From positions 1 through 63,590 of the forward strand of contig JAFWOP010000050.1 of NCBI GenBank assembly GCA_017545365.1: DNA of 63,590 bases, given 5' to 3'. A program made the position numbers and the translations under genes. Every line of letters starts with the position of its first letter. The first letter of the stretch is position 1. The notes under the pieces were generated by a model that worked only from the letters and a program-made list of their open reading frames with translations, was not told where the DNA came from and did not search any database. The DNA is from Bacteroidales bacterium. GTDB taxonomy: Bacteria; Bacteroidota; Bacteroidia; Bacteroidales; P3. Below are positions 15,839 to 25,110 of this stretch, one piece after another.

Positions 15839-16714
15839 TTATAGTTTTACAACAGATGATGCGTTCCAATCCATTTCACAATCCGCCTGCCTCAAACTGA
15901 TAAACTCCAGCTCATCAATCAGTTTCATCATCTTGGAAAAAGCGTTTTTCTTACCCAAATTTGATTTTATGTATCGCGAATAACGCGCTTTCAGCGTTCC
16001 TTTCTCTTTGTAGTAAGCTTCATATTCTTCTCGAGAACGAATCGCTTTATGTTCAGGCACCAAATCCCCAATATGGAAATAGCACATTGCATACGGACTT
16101 TTCTTCATCTCCTTCTCCACGAAACCCAAAGGGAAGAATCTAAAATAACCACCACCAGAATAAGCCATTTCCTTGCCTAATACTTTTGTAGTACAGATTG
16201 GAAACTCCTTGATACGAATGCCTTTGTACTCAACAAAACAAGGCGTTTTCTGACCAAAGTGCGGAAAACCACCAAAATCTCTCGCCGCAGGAAATATGGA
16301 AGCATCCCTTTCGATGCCGTTTTCCTCCAGGATTTCAAAAACCCATTTATTTTTTTCTCCTATGGAGAATGCAGGAGCACGATAACTTAATACTTTTTCG
16401 CCAGTGCACTGTTCAAGACAATCCACAGCCTGATGAGTATCTTCACGGCACTCCGATTCGCTCATCTTGTTGAGCCAGGTGTGGATATTGGAATGGCATC
16501 CGATTTCATGGCCTCGTGCTTGTATTCTCTTAATGACTTCAGGGAAAGACTTCCCCATCATACCCACACAGAAAAAAGTGGCCTTCAACTGACGTTCGTC
16601 TAGTTTTTTCAGAATGGCATCCAAATAGCGGTCAAATTCAGCATATTTTTCTTTTGGGCCACCTTTTTGCTGATTAAGATACCATTCCTCTATGTCAAAA
16701 GAAAGAAGGTTCAT
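15839..16714 (-). CDS. Polysaccharide deacetylase family protein
   Basis: A 291-residue NodB-homology (CE4-like) deacetylase. SFDIEEWY at residues 5-12 carries the metal/catalytic aspartate, GHEIGCHSNIHTWL the two metal histidines, and SYRAPAFSIG the usual fourth motif. The DIEEW form is typical of the PuuE/exosortase-associated subgroup. It would remove an N-acetyl group from an amino sugar or the growing glycan. The gene overlaps the GNAT gene by 4 bases; a deacetylase plus an N-acyltransferase could together swap an N-acetyl for another acyl group. There is no signal peptide, so it probably acts in the cytoplasm. Confidence 0.85.
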   Translation of the reverse strand: MNLLSFDIEEWYLNQQKGGPKEKYAEFDRYLDAILKKLDERQLKATFFCVGMMGKSFPEVIKRIQARGHEIGCHSNIHTWLNKMSESECREDTHQAVDCLEQCTGEKVLSYRAPAFSIGEKNKWVFEILEENGIERDASIFPAARDFGGFPHFGQKTPCFVEYKGIRIKEFPICTTKVLGKEMAYSGGGYFRFFPLGFVEKEMKKSPYAMCYFHIGDLVPEHKAIRSREEYEAYYKEKGTLKARYSRYIKSNLGKKNAFSKMMKLIDELEFISLRQADCEMDWNASSVVKL

Positions 16715-17544
16715 GCTACATCAAAATCAAAAAGTTGAAAAAACACATTATCTTTAGTCATCTTAGGTAATTCCCCGTCTGTCAAATCCATAAAAATCAA
16801 ATTAAACGGGGAATGTTTGATTACTTTAGGCATATTCACAAATAAACCTTGCGGGGTACCACCCAATCCAATATATAAAACTGGTTTAATACTCACACCA
16901 GCTTTGGGCAAGCCAAATTTTGAGAGCAAGTGTTCGTCAAAATACCCCACAAGTGTTCGTGCAAAGCTACCGTGTAGGCCTATAATAGTATCGCCGGATT
17001 GTTTATAAGTTTTCCGGCAACGCCATTTCAAAGCCTCCTCGTCCCAATATCCAGCAAATGTTTTGTTTTGTTCGGCTTTGATATGCCTTCCATAACCAAC
17101 TTTAAACTCCAATCGACCTACGAATTGGAATGGAAAGTACTTCATAAAGCCCGGAAAACTATTAGCATTGGCAACACCAATAACAAACTCATAACCATGA
17201 TTTTTGGCATAGTCATATGTCATCTTAGCAAGGGTTTTAAAAAGACCTCGTCCTCGATAATCAGGGTGGGTTACCGTTGCCATACTTAATATTCCATCCA
17301 CTACTCGTCCTTCTATTACCATTTTCTTTATGATACATACATAGTGTGCCACCATTTTCTCGCCATCAAACGCATTAAAAGAAATAGCATTACCATAAGG
17401 ATTTTCAACATACCAATGCCTAAAGCCTTCTTGATGGAAAGTCTTCCCTCGCTCCTTATACACTTCATTCTGAAGTTCGACGAGTTGATTTAGCTCCTTT
17501 TCGGTATCAAAAAAAGATTGTCTAATCTCTATATTCTCACTCAT
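16711..17544 (-). CDS. GNAT-family N-acyltransferase
   Basis: A 277-residue protein with a GNAT fold. The acyl-CoA pyrophosphate-binding motif A is visible in THPDYRGRGLFKTLAKM (about residues 92-108), followed by YEFVIGVANANSFPGFMKYFPFQFVG, the motif B region. The remaining C-terminal half is not recognisable. Overlaps on both sides (4 bases with the deacetylase, 8 with the WbuB-like glycosyltransferase) show tight coupling. It probably N-acylates the sugar freed by the deacetylase, or an amino sugar nucleotide; donor and acceptor are unknown. Confidence 0.82.
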   Translation of the reverse strand: MSENIEIRQSFFDTEKELNQLVELQNEVYKERGKTFHQEGFRHWYVENPYGNAISFNAFDGEKMVAHYVCIIKKMVIEGRVVDGILSMATVTHPDYRGRGLFKTLAKMTYDYAKNHGYEFVIGVANANSFPGFMKYFPFQFVGRLEFKVGYGRHIKAEQNKTFAGYWDEEALKWRCRKTYKQSGDTIIGLHGSFARTLVGYFDEHLLSKFGLPKAGVSIKPVLYIGLGGTPQGLFVNMPKVIKHSPFNLIFMDLTDGELPKMTKDNVFFQLFDFDVA

Positions 17545-18712
17545 ATAATTGACTTATTATAGTATTATACGCTTTTTCAACAGTACATTCTTTAAGAAAG
17601 AAATTATAACCATTTTCACCCATTTGCTTTCGAAGTGTAGCATCAGAATATAATTTCTCAAATGATTGAATTATAGCTGTTGTGTCTCCAGAATAAGCCC
17701 ACACCCCTGATTGGGATTTATCAATAATATTTTGTCCATAATCGGTAACATGGTCGATAATAGCCAATATTGGCATGCGAAGTTTCCAGTAGCCAATAGT
17801 TTTTGATGGAATACTAGGAGTTTTTAAGCGGTCGTTTAAAGAAATCAATCCCACATCACAAGTTTGCAAAATAGCATCATAGTCTTCTTTGGGTAGAAAA
17901 TCCATTATGATAACATTGGAAAGGTGTTTTTCCGTAACTGTCTTTTTAATACGCTCTTTATCTGTACCTTTCCCAATTAACAAGAAAACCACATCCTTCT
18001 TTTCTCTTATCAATTCTGCTAAACACACAACATTATCCAATCCTTGAGGAACCCCCATATTGCCTCCGTATATAAGAACAAATTTTTCTTCAAGAGCGTA
18101 TTTTTTACGTACATCCACAGTTGACGGTTTCAATTCAAAATTACTATTCCAATTATACAAAAGGCGAAGTTTATCCTTGACCTCCGGATTACTATTTGCC
18201 ACAAAATCTATATTACCTTCAGACATACAACCAATTATGTCAGAAGCAGCATATAATCTTTTCTCTTGTTTTCGGAAAAACGCGTATATGAGGGGATGAT
18301 GTTTTTCAAAATCAAATAGATTAAACGCTTCTGGCCAAATATCACGTAAAATAAGATAATGCTTTGCTTGGGGATTTTGTTTCCTTATATACTCAATCGG
18401 CAAATAAAAAGAAACCGGTGGAGTCGATGAAAGCACAAGGTCAACATTCTTATGGTTAAAGAACCTTTTAAACACTCGCCTGCTCTGAAAAGGCAGCAAA
18501 AGATTCGCTACACCCTTTCTTAACGAAGAACCTCCTGACAAGGGTAAGGCTTTAAATGTAATACATCTAACGCCATCCACCATATTATCCGAAAAACCGT
18601 CACGTGATGGACTAATCATAGTTACGGTATGCCCCTTCTCAGAACAGTATTTTGCAAGTCCTCCATACAATGAAGATTTTGCACTCCCTAATGAAAAGAA
18701 AAGAATATCCAT
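17537..18712 (-). CDS. wbuB: Glycosyltransferase family 4, WbuB-like (putative L-FucNAc transferase)
   Basis: A 391-residue GT-B glycosyltransferase. Seen: GGLAKYCSEKGHTVTMISPSRDG at the N-terminus, RDIWPEAFNLF, LLYNWNSNFELKPS, VLIYGGNMGVPQGLDNVV and LKTPSIPSKTIGYWKLRMPILA in the C-terminal donor domain. This pattern is that of WbuB-type enzymes, which transfer L-FucNAc in E. coli O26-like antigens. The presence of fnlA, fnlB, fnlC and wbuC in the same locus makes UDP-L-FucNAc the likely donor. It acts on undecaprenyl-linked acceptors at the cytoplasmic face. Overlaps the GNAT gene by 8 bases. Confidence 0.85.
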   Translation of the reverse strand: MDILFFSLGSAKSSLYGGLAKYCSEKGHTVTMISPSRDGFSDNMVDGVRCITFKALPLSGGSSLRKGVANLLLPFQSRRVFKRFFNHKNVDLVLSSTPPVSFYLPIEYIRKQNPQAKHYLILRDIWPEAFNLFDFEKHHPLIYAFFRKQEKRLYAASDIIGCMSEGNIDFVANSNPEVKDKLRLLYNWNSNFELKPSTVDVRKKYALEEKFVLIYGGNMGVPQGLDNVVCLAELIREKKDVVFLLIGKGTDKERIKKTVTEKHLSNVIIMDFLPKEDYDAILQTCDVGLISLNDRLKTPSIPSKTIGYWKLRMPILAIIDHVTDYGQNIIDKSQSGVWAYSGDTTAIIQSFEKLYSDATLRKQMGENGYNFFLKECTVEKAYNTIISQLYE

Positions 18713-18724
18713 ATTTGTAATTAA

Positions 18725-19858
18725 TTATTTCAATAACCCGTTCACAATTCTAAGGTATTCCTTTGACAAAGCATCCCAACTATACTTTTCCACTACAGCC
18801 CTCCGACCTTCCTGCCCCATCCTATAAGCCTCCTCTTTGTGAGTACTCAAGTAATTGATAGCCTCTGCGATTTGGTCTGAATTCTTTGGATTAACAAGGA
18901 TACCACACTTGTATTCTTCCATGAGTTTCCGATAAACCGGCACATCCGAACATATAATAGGAAGAGCGGCTTCCATGCTTTCAAACATTTTAATAATTCC
19001 CAATGAACCATTTGGTGATGGTGTATTTGAAAAATCACGTAGAACATTGCAAATCGTAGATTTATTAAAAAACGAAGCTAACTCTTCGTGTTCAAAACCA
19101 TCAATGAACTCCACATCTTTCCAATTAGAGTGCTTTTTCAGTTGTTCATAATAATCTTTATTACCCCAAAACCTTCCGGCCAATAAATAATGAATCCCTT
19201 CCACCTTTAGCATCGCGTCAAGTAGGTATTCCTGACAGCTAATGCTATAGATAGACCCAAAATAGAGAATTCGGTTTTCACGAGAACAATAGTCGTCAAA
19301 AGTTATTTCATAGTTCGGATTTATGACAGGATAATTGCCTTGGACAACAACGTTTTTCAGTCCCCACTTTTGCATATAGTCCGCTATATCATCTGTCACT
19401 GTAATCACCGAATCGTATCTTTTCAATATACTTTTCATCCATACGACCATAAGGTTTATCAAAACATTAGTCAACCATTTAGGAAGTTTGGATTTTCTTC
19501 TAAATGTATATGGATGACCTTCCCGTTGATGGAAAATGACTTTTTTACCTTTACGTTTTAACCAATAACCAACAATTAATTGATCAACACTACTAGTTTG
19601 ATAAACATCCGCATTAATCTCTTTGGCTTTTCTATAAGTCAAGAAGGGGGTTACAAAAATTCTTTTCAAATAACCTTCGTGTTTAGCTCCATTTGGTACC
19701 AAACGAACACCTTGTCTGATTTCTTCAGACTCATTATCTGATACTATGAAAAGAACTTCAAAACCATCATTCATCAAACTATTAGCTTGATGGTATATAA
19801 GCAATTCATCATGATGCCTATCTGTTCCATTAAAAAAACAGAATCTTTTAGATGCCAT
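18725..19858 (-). CDS. Glycosyltransferase family 4
   Basis: A 377-residue GT-B enzyme. N-terminal acceptor domain with GTDRHHDELLIYHQANSL and FHQREGHPYTF; C-terminal donor domain with YFGSIYSISCQEYLLDAML, FIDGFEHEELASFFNKS and the nucleotide-sugar binding region SLGIIKMFESMEAALPIICSD, with the expected glutamate. Linkage and donor are unknown; dTDP-Fuc3NAc is one candidate because of the nearby fdt genes. It lies 12 bases upstream of the WbuB-like gene and directly downstream of the decayed fdtB copy. Confidence 0.85.
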   Translation of the reverse strand: MASKRFCFFNGTDRHHDELLIYHQANSLMNDGFEVLFIVSDNESEEIRQGVRLVPNGAKHEGYLKRIFVTPFLTYRKAKEINADVYQTSSVDQLIVGYWLKRKGKKVIFHQREGHPYTFRRKSKLPKWLTNVLINLMVVWMKSILKRYDSVITVTDDIADYMQKWGLKNVVVQGNYPVINPNYEITFDDYCSRENRILYFGSIYSISCQEYLLDAMLKVEGIHYLLAGRFWGNKDYYEQLKKHSNWKDVEFIDGFEHEELASFFNKSTICNVLRDFSNTPSPNGSLGIIKMFESMEAALPIICSDVPVYRKLMEEYKCGILVNPKNSDQIAEAINYLSTHKEEAYRMGQEGRRAVVEKYSWDALSKEYLRIVNGLLK

Positions 19859-19876
19859 GTTTGTTGTATTACAGAA

Positions 19877-20640
19877 TCATTTAAAAAGGTTGATCAAATC
19901 AACTATTTTTTCCAACTCGCCAATCTTTATGGAAGGTCCTATCGGTAAACTTAATTCATGGTCGGCAATAAATTCCGTTATTGGCAGACTCATGTTGCTC
20001 CATTCCTTGTAACATTCCTGTTTATGCGGAGCGATAGGATAATGTATCACCGTTCCCACACTATTTCAAAAAAACATGTAATTCGCCACGCTTTTGACAT
20101 AGTATTGGGTAAAGGCGGTAAGCTTTCTAGGTATCCTGTAATCTGTCTGATAAAGACACTGGAGAATTATAATTGTTTTCATAATACTATTTGGCTACTA
20201 CTATGCGGTGGACATTCTCCTCGACAGGATAACTATTTTACATTCAATATGGCAGCTTGAATCTCAGAAAAACGTCTATTGCGACCGGTATACATGTATA
20301 ATTGAACGCATATTTCTTCTACGAGCCATAGTTGGCTAAATAACGAACAGCACTATCTAACCCATCATCGCTAATGGTTCCAGCACATCCATTGCCCACA
20401 GCACCATGGTTTTTGCCCAGATAAAAGCTATAACCTACAACATAACCGAAACTTCCCCGTCATACGGCCATCCACATATTGACAACCATGAGTTTGTGCA
20501 TTGTCTTCAATCAACTTCAATTTGGATTTCTTGCATAAAGCGTCTATCTTTTCAGTATAGGCACAACAGCCATAAAGATTAACGACGAAGATAGACTATT
20601 TTTGGCAGTGATCTTTTCTGGTGTGGCCACGGATATGTAA
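19877..20640 (-). pseudogene. Decayed second copy of fdtB (sugar 3-aminotransferase)
   Basis: The last 60 codons (19877-20059) are intact and read [19 protein letters not shown]...LPIGPSIKIGELEKIVDL, nearly identical to the C-terminus of the complete fdtB at 25978-27132. Upstream, up to about 20640, nucleotide likeness continues (for example around 20320-20360, 20400-20460 and 20490-20600) but with frameshifts and stops, so no full frame survives. The relic lacks the heptamer insertion present in the intact gene: 19 bases separate shared anchors here (20464-20482) against 70 there (26563-26632). Confidence 0.85.
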
Positions 20641-20830
20641 AATTGGGGCAATCACTGTAGCAGAGTTCTTCTAACGGTCAACTTTGCTAAAATAAGTGTC
20701 AAGCGGCTCGCCTATTACACAATCGTGACATCACCAATTTCCACATTATCGTATATGATAGTATTGTCACCAATTTTGACATTATTTCCATTCTTTGCAA
20801 AAGGACTAATGCGAAGACCTATACAAAAAA
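20640..20830 (-). pseudogene. Decayed 5' fragment of a second fdtC (hexapeptide N-acyltransferase)
   Basis: The stretch CGGCTCGCCTATTACACAAT at about 20704, followed by CCAATTTCCACATTATC and CACCAATTTTGACATT, matches the start of the intact fdtC at 27755-27890, with an internal deletion of about 18 bases and other changes. It encodes remains of the left-handed beta-helix (IGDN/IGNN) repeats only. Its order after the fdtB relic equals the intact order, so this was once an fdtC-fdtB pair. Confidence 0.75.
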
Positions 20831-21057
20831 CTTATCCAATATCCTATCCGACAATTATTATATTCTGTTTTTAGTTAACTCTCTGCACTGAAAGTGCAGA
20901 GAGTTTCATCTTTTAAAAACCTCAATAGTATAAGTCTGGACAGTTGTGTTTTTGTTTTGTTGTATATTCTAAAGAATTTCATTCCGCATCATTCTGAAAC
21001 TGCCGGACATATAGTCCAAAGTGGTTTAGTTACAATACTTTAATCTAAATACAATAC
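20831..21057. other. Non-coding gap between wzy and the fdtC relic
   Basis: About 230 AT-rich bases after the end of the wzy gene. They contain a strong 13-bp hairpin (20877-20905, listed separately) and no gene I can support. Confidence 0.6.
20877..20905. terminator. Perfect 13-bp hairpin, probable terminator after wzy
   Basis: AACTCTCTGCACT, loop GAA, AGTGCAGAGAGTT form a perfect 13-bp stem about 150 bases downstream of wzy (minus strand). The run of T that follows is weak on both strands, so rho-independent termination is likely but not certain. A shorter hairpin with the same core (CTGCACT-GGA-AGTGCAG) lies at 44454-44470. Confidence 0.55.
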
Positions 21058-22143
21058 TTACAAAGCAAAATTCATCCTATAAGGCAACCAACAATTAACT
21101 CTACCAATGAAATCGGGATGAAACCCAGGAAGAACCAACTGGTATACATAGACAAAAATGAGAATAGAGTATATGACAACCTGTTGAACAGATCCTCTTT
21201 TTAAATATGGCACAATCAACACAAAAAAGCACAAAAAGAACTGCCCTATTCTACTTGCAAATGTTGGGTTAAAAGTAAACAAGAAAGTAATAGAACAGCC
21301 GATGTTAAACATTGTAATGTACAATCCCAAAGGATCATCGCCGTTCTGTTTTGCTTTACCATTATAAGACAGAAGGATAATAATATCAACAAGTGCATAT
21401 AGATATGGGGTTCTGGAAAAGCCTCTTGACGACTCTACCATATACGTTTCAATGCCTTGGGTTATATCCTCAAAGCCAAATTCGTTAAGAAAAGTAAAAT
21501 CAATACTAGAAAAAAATGTGAAAGAATTAAATAAGATTCCGAATAAATAACTTAAAAAAAGAATTACAAGATTTGTTCGTAAATTGAAGCTAATATGTAA
21601 CACAAGGAATGGCATAGTGAAAACAGCAAATAGTGCTGCCTTATGTACAAAAAAAGCAGCAACTAGTAAAACTAAATACCACAAATACCGCTTATTACTC
21701 AAAAAATGATATGAAAGAAAAACAATCGCTACAGCCAATGAAAACCGAATGGTTACAAGTGATGACAAAAACAAAACAGGAAAACAAAGAAATGCAATAA
21801 TAGAGGCCGAAGGATTCCTCGATTCTTTTGCTATAGTCATAAAATAGCACAATACAGTTAAGAAACTTGTTACGACAAAAAACAACCGAGGCGTTCCGTG
21901 ATTATAACAAAACAATTCAAGTTGACGCATTAAAAACTCTGTATTCGCTATTCTCCAACCGACATCCTCCATCGTTAACAAATAATTAAAATAATCCCAA
22001 CCGACTTCATCCCTAAACCCTGCAAAAATAAAAAGAATAAAAAACAAAAACGTAATATGAAATTTCCTCCCCGTCAAAAAAGGCACAAAAAACGCCAACA
22101 ATAAAAGTGTGATATATGGCAATAAATTAATAAATATAGTCAT
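21058..22143 (-). CDS. EpsG-family O-antigen/capsule polymerase (Wzy-like)
   Basis: A 361-residue, very hydrophobic protein with about ten predicted membrane segments by eye. FAGFRDEVGWDYFNYLL at residues 40-56 is the conserved FRxxxGxDYxxY motif of EpsG-type polymerases. The role is to polymerise undecaprenyl-linked repeat units at the periplasmic face of the inner membrane. The base composition is markedly AT-rich compared with the neighbours, as is common for wzy and wzx. It starts 5 bases after the flippase gene and is followed by a hairpin. Confidence 0.85.
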   Translation of the reverse strand: MTIFINLLPYITLLLLAFFVPFLTGRKFHITFLFFILFIFAGFRDEVGWDYFNYLLTMEDVGWRIANTEFLMRQLELFCYNHGTPRLFFVVTSFLTVLCYFMTIAKESRNPSASIIAFLCFPVLFLSSLVTIRFSLAVAIVFLSYHFLSNKRYLWYLVLLVAAFFVHKAALFAVFTMPFLVLHISFNLRTNLVILFLSYLFGILFNSFTFFSSIDFTFLNEFGFEDITQGIETYMVESSRGFSRTPYLYALVDIIILLSYNGKAKQNGDDPLGLYITMFNIGCSITFLFTFNPTFASRIGQFFLCFFVLIVPYLKRGSVQQVVIYSILIFVYVYQLVLPGFHPDFIGRVNCWLPYRMNFAL

Positions 22144-22148
22144 GGTGC

Positions 22149-23573
22149 TTATTTATTTGAGTTTATAACCATTTTAAACTGCTTGGTCTTGAAAACAAAA
22201 TGAAGTATTAAATAGATGACTCCAAACAATAATGCCCCCAACAATGCAGTAACAATTTCATTAGAAATCAACAACCCGGTCTGATACGCAACAAGTCCCG
22301 CCACAATAGAAAACAAAACATTTATAAACAAATCCTTAGCTTGCATCCACATACTATAACCAATTTTTCGTCCCATCACAAAACTAATCAATAACCAATT
22401 AATATAGGATGTACCTACAATCCAAATGACCAATGTCTTAATATTAAAGTGTAAAAAACAAGCCACGCCTACCAGCCCAATCAACGTGACAACAACTTGG
22501 GTGAAAAACAATACATTTGTTTCTCCAATTGATTTTAATACATTACGATATATATGAATAATTGCATTTACCAACCCTCCTATACATAAAATCTGAAAAT
22601 ACCCTGCTGATGGCTCCCATTTTGAAGAATACAAAAGAACAATAACCGGTTTAGCAAAGAAAAACAAATATATTAATAAAGGAAAAGTAAAAAAAGTAGT
22701 CGCCATCAACACTCTTCGTGTATTATTCAACACACGGTTTGTATCGTCTTGCATTTTTGACATAAATGGAAACAAAACCTGTGTAATAACCATCGAAATA
22801 GAATATACTGGAATCTGTTGTAAAGAATACGCTTGATTATAATAGCCCAAATCTTTGACAGAATATCTTTTCCCTATTAAAAAAGAGACTATATTAAAAT
22901 AAAGTATATCTAAAAAACTAGTTAATGCCACCGCCCATCCAAATCCAAACAATTCTTTAAAGTTTTTTTTATAAAACCCAAGTTCGTAAGATACATTAGA
23001 AGTATACCAATACATTATACATATTGACAAATGAAGGATGAGATTCTTAACCACAAGACTCCAAACCCCACAACCTAAGGCCGCCATGATAATTGAAACA
23101 ATAGCACTAATTGCTGCAGAAGCAATATTAATCTTAGCTAAACTACCAAATCTTAAGTCCTTATTCAAATAGGCTGCTTGTATACAATAAAACGCACGAA
23201 TCAAAACACATACCGCTTCAACTCTTAAATAAATAGTAAGGTTTGGGACTCCAACAAAACGACCAATCGCAGGTGCAGTAATAAAAATGCCAATAAAAAG
23301 AACAATTGATACTAATAAGTTCGCTGAAAAAACAGTTGATAAATCTTGTTTGCTAACAAACTTTTTCTGAATAAGAGCACTAGATAACCCACTATCGACT
23401 AAAATATCAGCAAAGCTTACAAAAACTAATATGATGGCCACACAGCCGAAATCCTCTGGCTCCAACAACCTGGCTAGAACCATGTTAGTTATAAATCCTA
23501 TTATTAAAGATCCTGCACGTTGCAGAAAGCTCCACAACGTCGCCTTAAATACATGATTTCTTACGACAGCCAT
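22149..23573 (-). CDS. Oligosaccharide flippase, MOP/PST family (Wzx-like)
   Basis: A 474-residue multi-spanning membrane protein. The N-terminus (ATLWSFLQRAGSLIIGFITNMVLARLLEPEDFGCVAI) is the classical start of polysaccharide transporter (Wzx/RfbX) proteins, followed by about twelve to fourteen hydrophobic helices. It flips undecaprenyl-linked repeat units across the inner membrane for the adjacent Wzy polymerase. The region is AT-rich. Directly upstream (23581 onwards) lies the 3' end of a decayed fdtA copy, so the pair wzx-wzy sits between fdt relics. Confidence 0.9.
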   Translation of the reverse strand: MAVVRNHVFKATLWSFLQRAGSLIIGFITNMVLARLLEPEDFGCVAIILVFVSFADILVDSGLSSALIQKKFVSKQDLSTVFSANLLVSIVLFIGIFITAPAIGRFVGVPNLTIYLRVEAVCVLIRAFYCIQAAYLNKDLRFGSLAKINIASAAISAIVSIIMAALGCGVWSLVVKNLILHLSICIMYWYTSNVSYELGFYKKNFKELFGFGWAVALTSFLDILYFNIVSFLIGKRYSVKDLGYYNQAYSLQQIPVYSISMVITQVLFPFMSKMQDDTNRVLNNTRRVLMATTFFTFPLLIYLFFFAKPVIVLLYSSKWEPSAGYFQILCIGGLVNAIIHIYRNVLKSIGETNVLFFTQVVVTLIGLVGVACFLHFNIKTLVIWIVGTSYINWLLISFVMGRKIGYSMWMQAKDLFINVLFSIVAGLVAYQTGLLISNEIVTALLGALLFGVIYLILHFVFKTKQFKMVINSNK

Positions 23574-23580
23574 ACTTGAG

Positions 23581-23735
23581 ACTAATTACAATTTCCAAAT
23601 TCAAGGAATTCATCATAAACCCTAGTATAATCCTCTGCCTTACACACAATCCCTGCCAAGAGCATGCATCCTGATCCAAATGAGAAACCCTACAAATCAC
23701 GCCTAGTACCTGGTTTTACATAAAGTCCCAGATAA
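23581..23735 (-). pseudogene. 3' part of decayed fdtA copy, split by the IS element
   Basis: The minus strand matches the 3' third of the intact fdtA at 27908-28327, for example TACAAATCACGCCTAGTACC followed by TGGTTTTACATAAAG, compared with TCCAAATCACGCCACAGGCC followed by TGGTTTTACATATAG. Stops and small indels are present. The match breaks at 23735 where the IS begins and resumes at 25117 after it, so both pieces are one former gene. Confidence 0.75.
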
Positions 23736-23807
23736 CAATACTTCGGAAATATATGATTTATATGTTTGATATACAATAATTTATTTTTATTTTTTTAACT
23801 TTAAAAA

Positions 23808-23839
23808 TTTGGTCAAGTGGCTAAAAATGAGTATCTTTG
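23808..23839 (+). promoter_or_regulatory. Bacteroidetes-type promoter of the transposase
   Basis: TTTG at 23808-23811, a 20-base spacer, and TATCTTTG (TAnnTTTG) at 23832-23839 match the Bacteroidetes -33/-7 consensus. Transcription would start near 23845, practically at the first ATG (23843), so the message would be leaderless or translation would begin at a later Met. Confidence 0.6.
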
Positions 23840-23842
23840 TAG

Positions 23843-25081
23843 ATGTTTTCAAGTAAGCACAAAAACACCGCATTTTTCAGCCCGCTCAACCAGTTTTCAG
23901 ACGTCTGCCAGATGGCTTTAAAGGCCATTCCTGGCTTAAACAAGGCATTCAGGAACTTTTTAACCTACACGCTGCTTATGTTTGCTCTGCTGCCAAGAAA
24001 AGTGAACTTCACACAGCTTGAAATCTACGGAAATTACTGTGAAAAGACCTATCGGTCAGGGTTTTCGAAGCATTTTGATTGGGTCGGTTTCAACCTTGAG
24101 CTCAGCAACCGCCTTTGGGGAGCCGGCGGCAGGAAGGCTATCGCCATCGACCCGAGCTATATCTCCAAGTCGGGCAAGCACACTCAGGGCATTGGCAGAT
24201 TCTGGTCGGGCTGCGCCCAGCAGGTAAAACACGGCCTTGAGATTCTCGGGATAGGCCTTATTGACATCGACAAGAAGGATTGCCTTTCGCTAAAGGCCGT
24301 GCAGACCCCCTCTCCAAAGTCCCTGGCCGATTGTGGCGTCTCTTTGGTCAGATGGTACCTCACCTGTATCCTCAACCTCCGCGACAGACTCGTCCAGGTG
24401 TCCCGCTACATTGTAGCCGACGCCTATTTCTCCGTGTCGGACTTCGCCAACGGCCTTGAGGAAAACGGATTCCATCTGGTCAGCCGTTTCCGCAGCGACG
24501 CGGCTCTCATGTATCTCTATAACGGCGAACGCACAGGGAAAAAAGGCCGCCCGAAGACATACGACGGAAAGATCAACTTCAGAGAGCTGGACTCCGACAA
24601 GGTGACGAGGGTCGACCTGTTCCCCGACGAGGGTGACTTCTATACGACCATTGCCTATTCCAAATCCCTCAAGAGAAATGTGCGCCTGGTAGTGTTCATG
24701 CCCGCCGAAGGTAAGCCGATACTCTATTTCTCCACCGACACGGACATGTCCGCTAAAAATGTTGTGGAGTTCTACCGCACTCGCTTCCAGATCGAGTTTT
24801 GCTACCGTGACGGCAAGCAGTTCTCTGGCCTCTGCGACTGCCAGGCCCGAGACTTCGCCAAGCTGGATTTCGCTTTCAACTCCTCGCTAACAGCCGTCAT
24901 TGTGGCAAAGGTCGTCGTCAGACAAAACTACCCTCGTCTCTCAATCGCAAACCTCAAGTCCTTGTTATACAACTGCTACCTGACTAAAAGATTTTTTGCC
25001 ATGTCTGGTCTCAGACCTAACATGTCCTTAAATGCCAAAATTTTCAAAGAACTATATGATATTGCGGCTTGCGCCGCTTGA
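23843..25081 (+). CDS. IS4-family transposase
   Basis: A 412-residue DDE transposase. The first catalytic Asp is in AIAIDPSYISKSGKHT (about residue 100), the second in IVADAYFS (about 195), and the YREK signature of the IS4 family is intact: YRTRFQIEFCYRDGK, with Y-x2-R-x3-E-x6-K spacing. The frame is full length with no internal stop, so the element may still be active. It is one of few plus-strand genes in the first 52 kb and its codon use is more GC-rich than the surrounding wzx/wzy DNA. Confidence 0.93.
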   Translation: MFSSKHKNTAFFSPLNQFSDVCQMALKAIPGLNKAFRNFLTYTLLMFALLPRKVNFTQLEIYGNYCEKTYRSGFSKHFDWVGFNLELSNRLWGAGGRKAIAIDPSYISKSGKHTQGIGRFWSGCAQQVKHGLEILGIGLIDIDKKDCLSLKAVQTPSPKSLADCGVSLVRWYLTCILNLRDRLVQVSRYIVADAYFSVSDFANGLEENGFHLVSRFRSDAALMYLYNGERTGKKGRPKTYDGKINFRELDSDKVTRVDLFPDEGDFYTTIAYSKSLKRNVRLVVFMPAEGKPILYFSTDTDMSAKNVVEFYRTRFQIEFCYRDGKQFSGLCDCQARDFAKLDFAFNSSLTAVIVAKVVVRQNYPRLSIANLKSLLYNCYLTKRFFAMSGLRPNMSLNAKIFKELYDIAACAA

Positions 25082-25110
25082 TTTGTTAAAATTTTATTTC
25101 CGAACTATTG

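Larger units (their letters stand above)
23736..25110 (+). mobile_element. IS4-family insertion sequence, 1375 bp, with 6-bp target duplication
   Basis: The ends are imperfect inverted repeats: left CAATACTTCGGAAATA at 23736-23751, right (as complement) CAATAGTTCGGAAATA at 25095-25110, differing at one position. AGATAA occurs immediately outside both ends (23730-23735 and 25111-25116), consistent with a target-site duplication. One transposase gene fills the element. The insertion falls inside an fdtA relic. The promoter at 23808-23839 belongs to the element. Confidence 0.88.
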
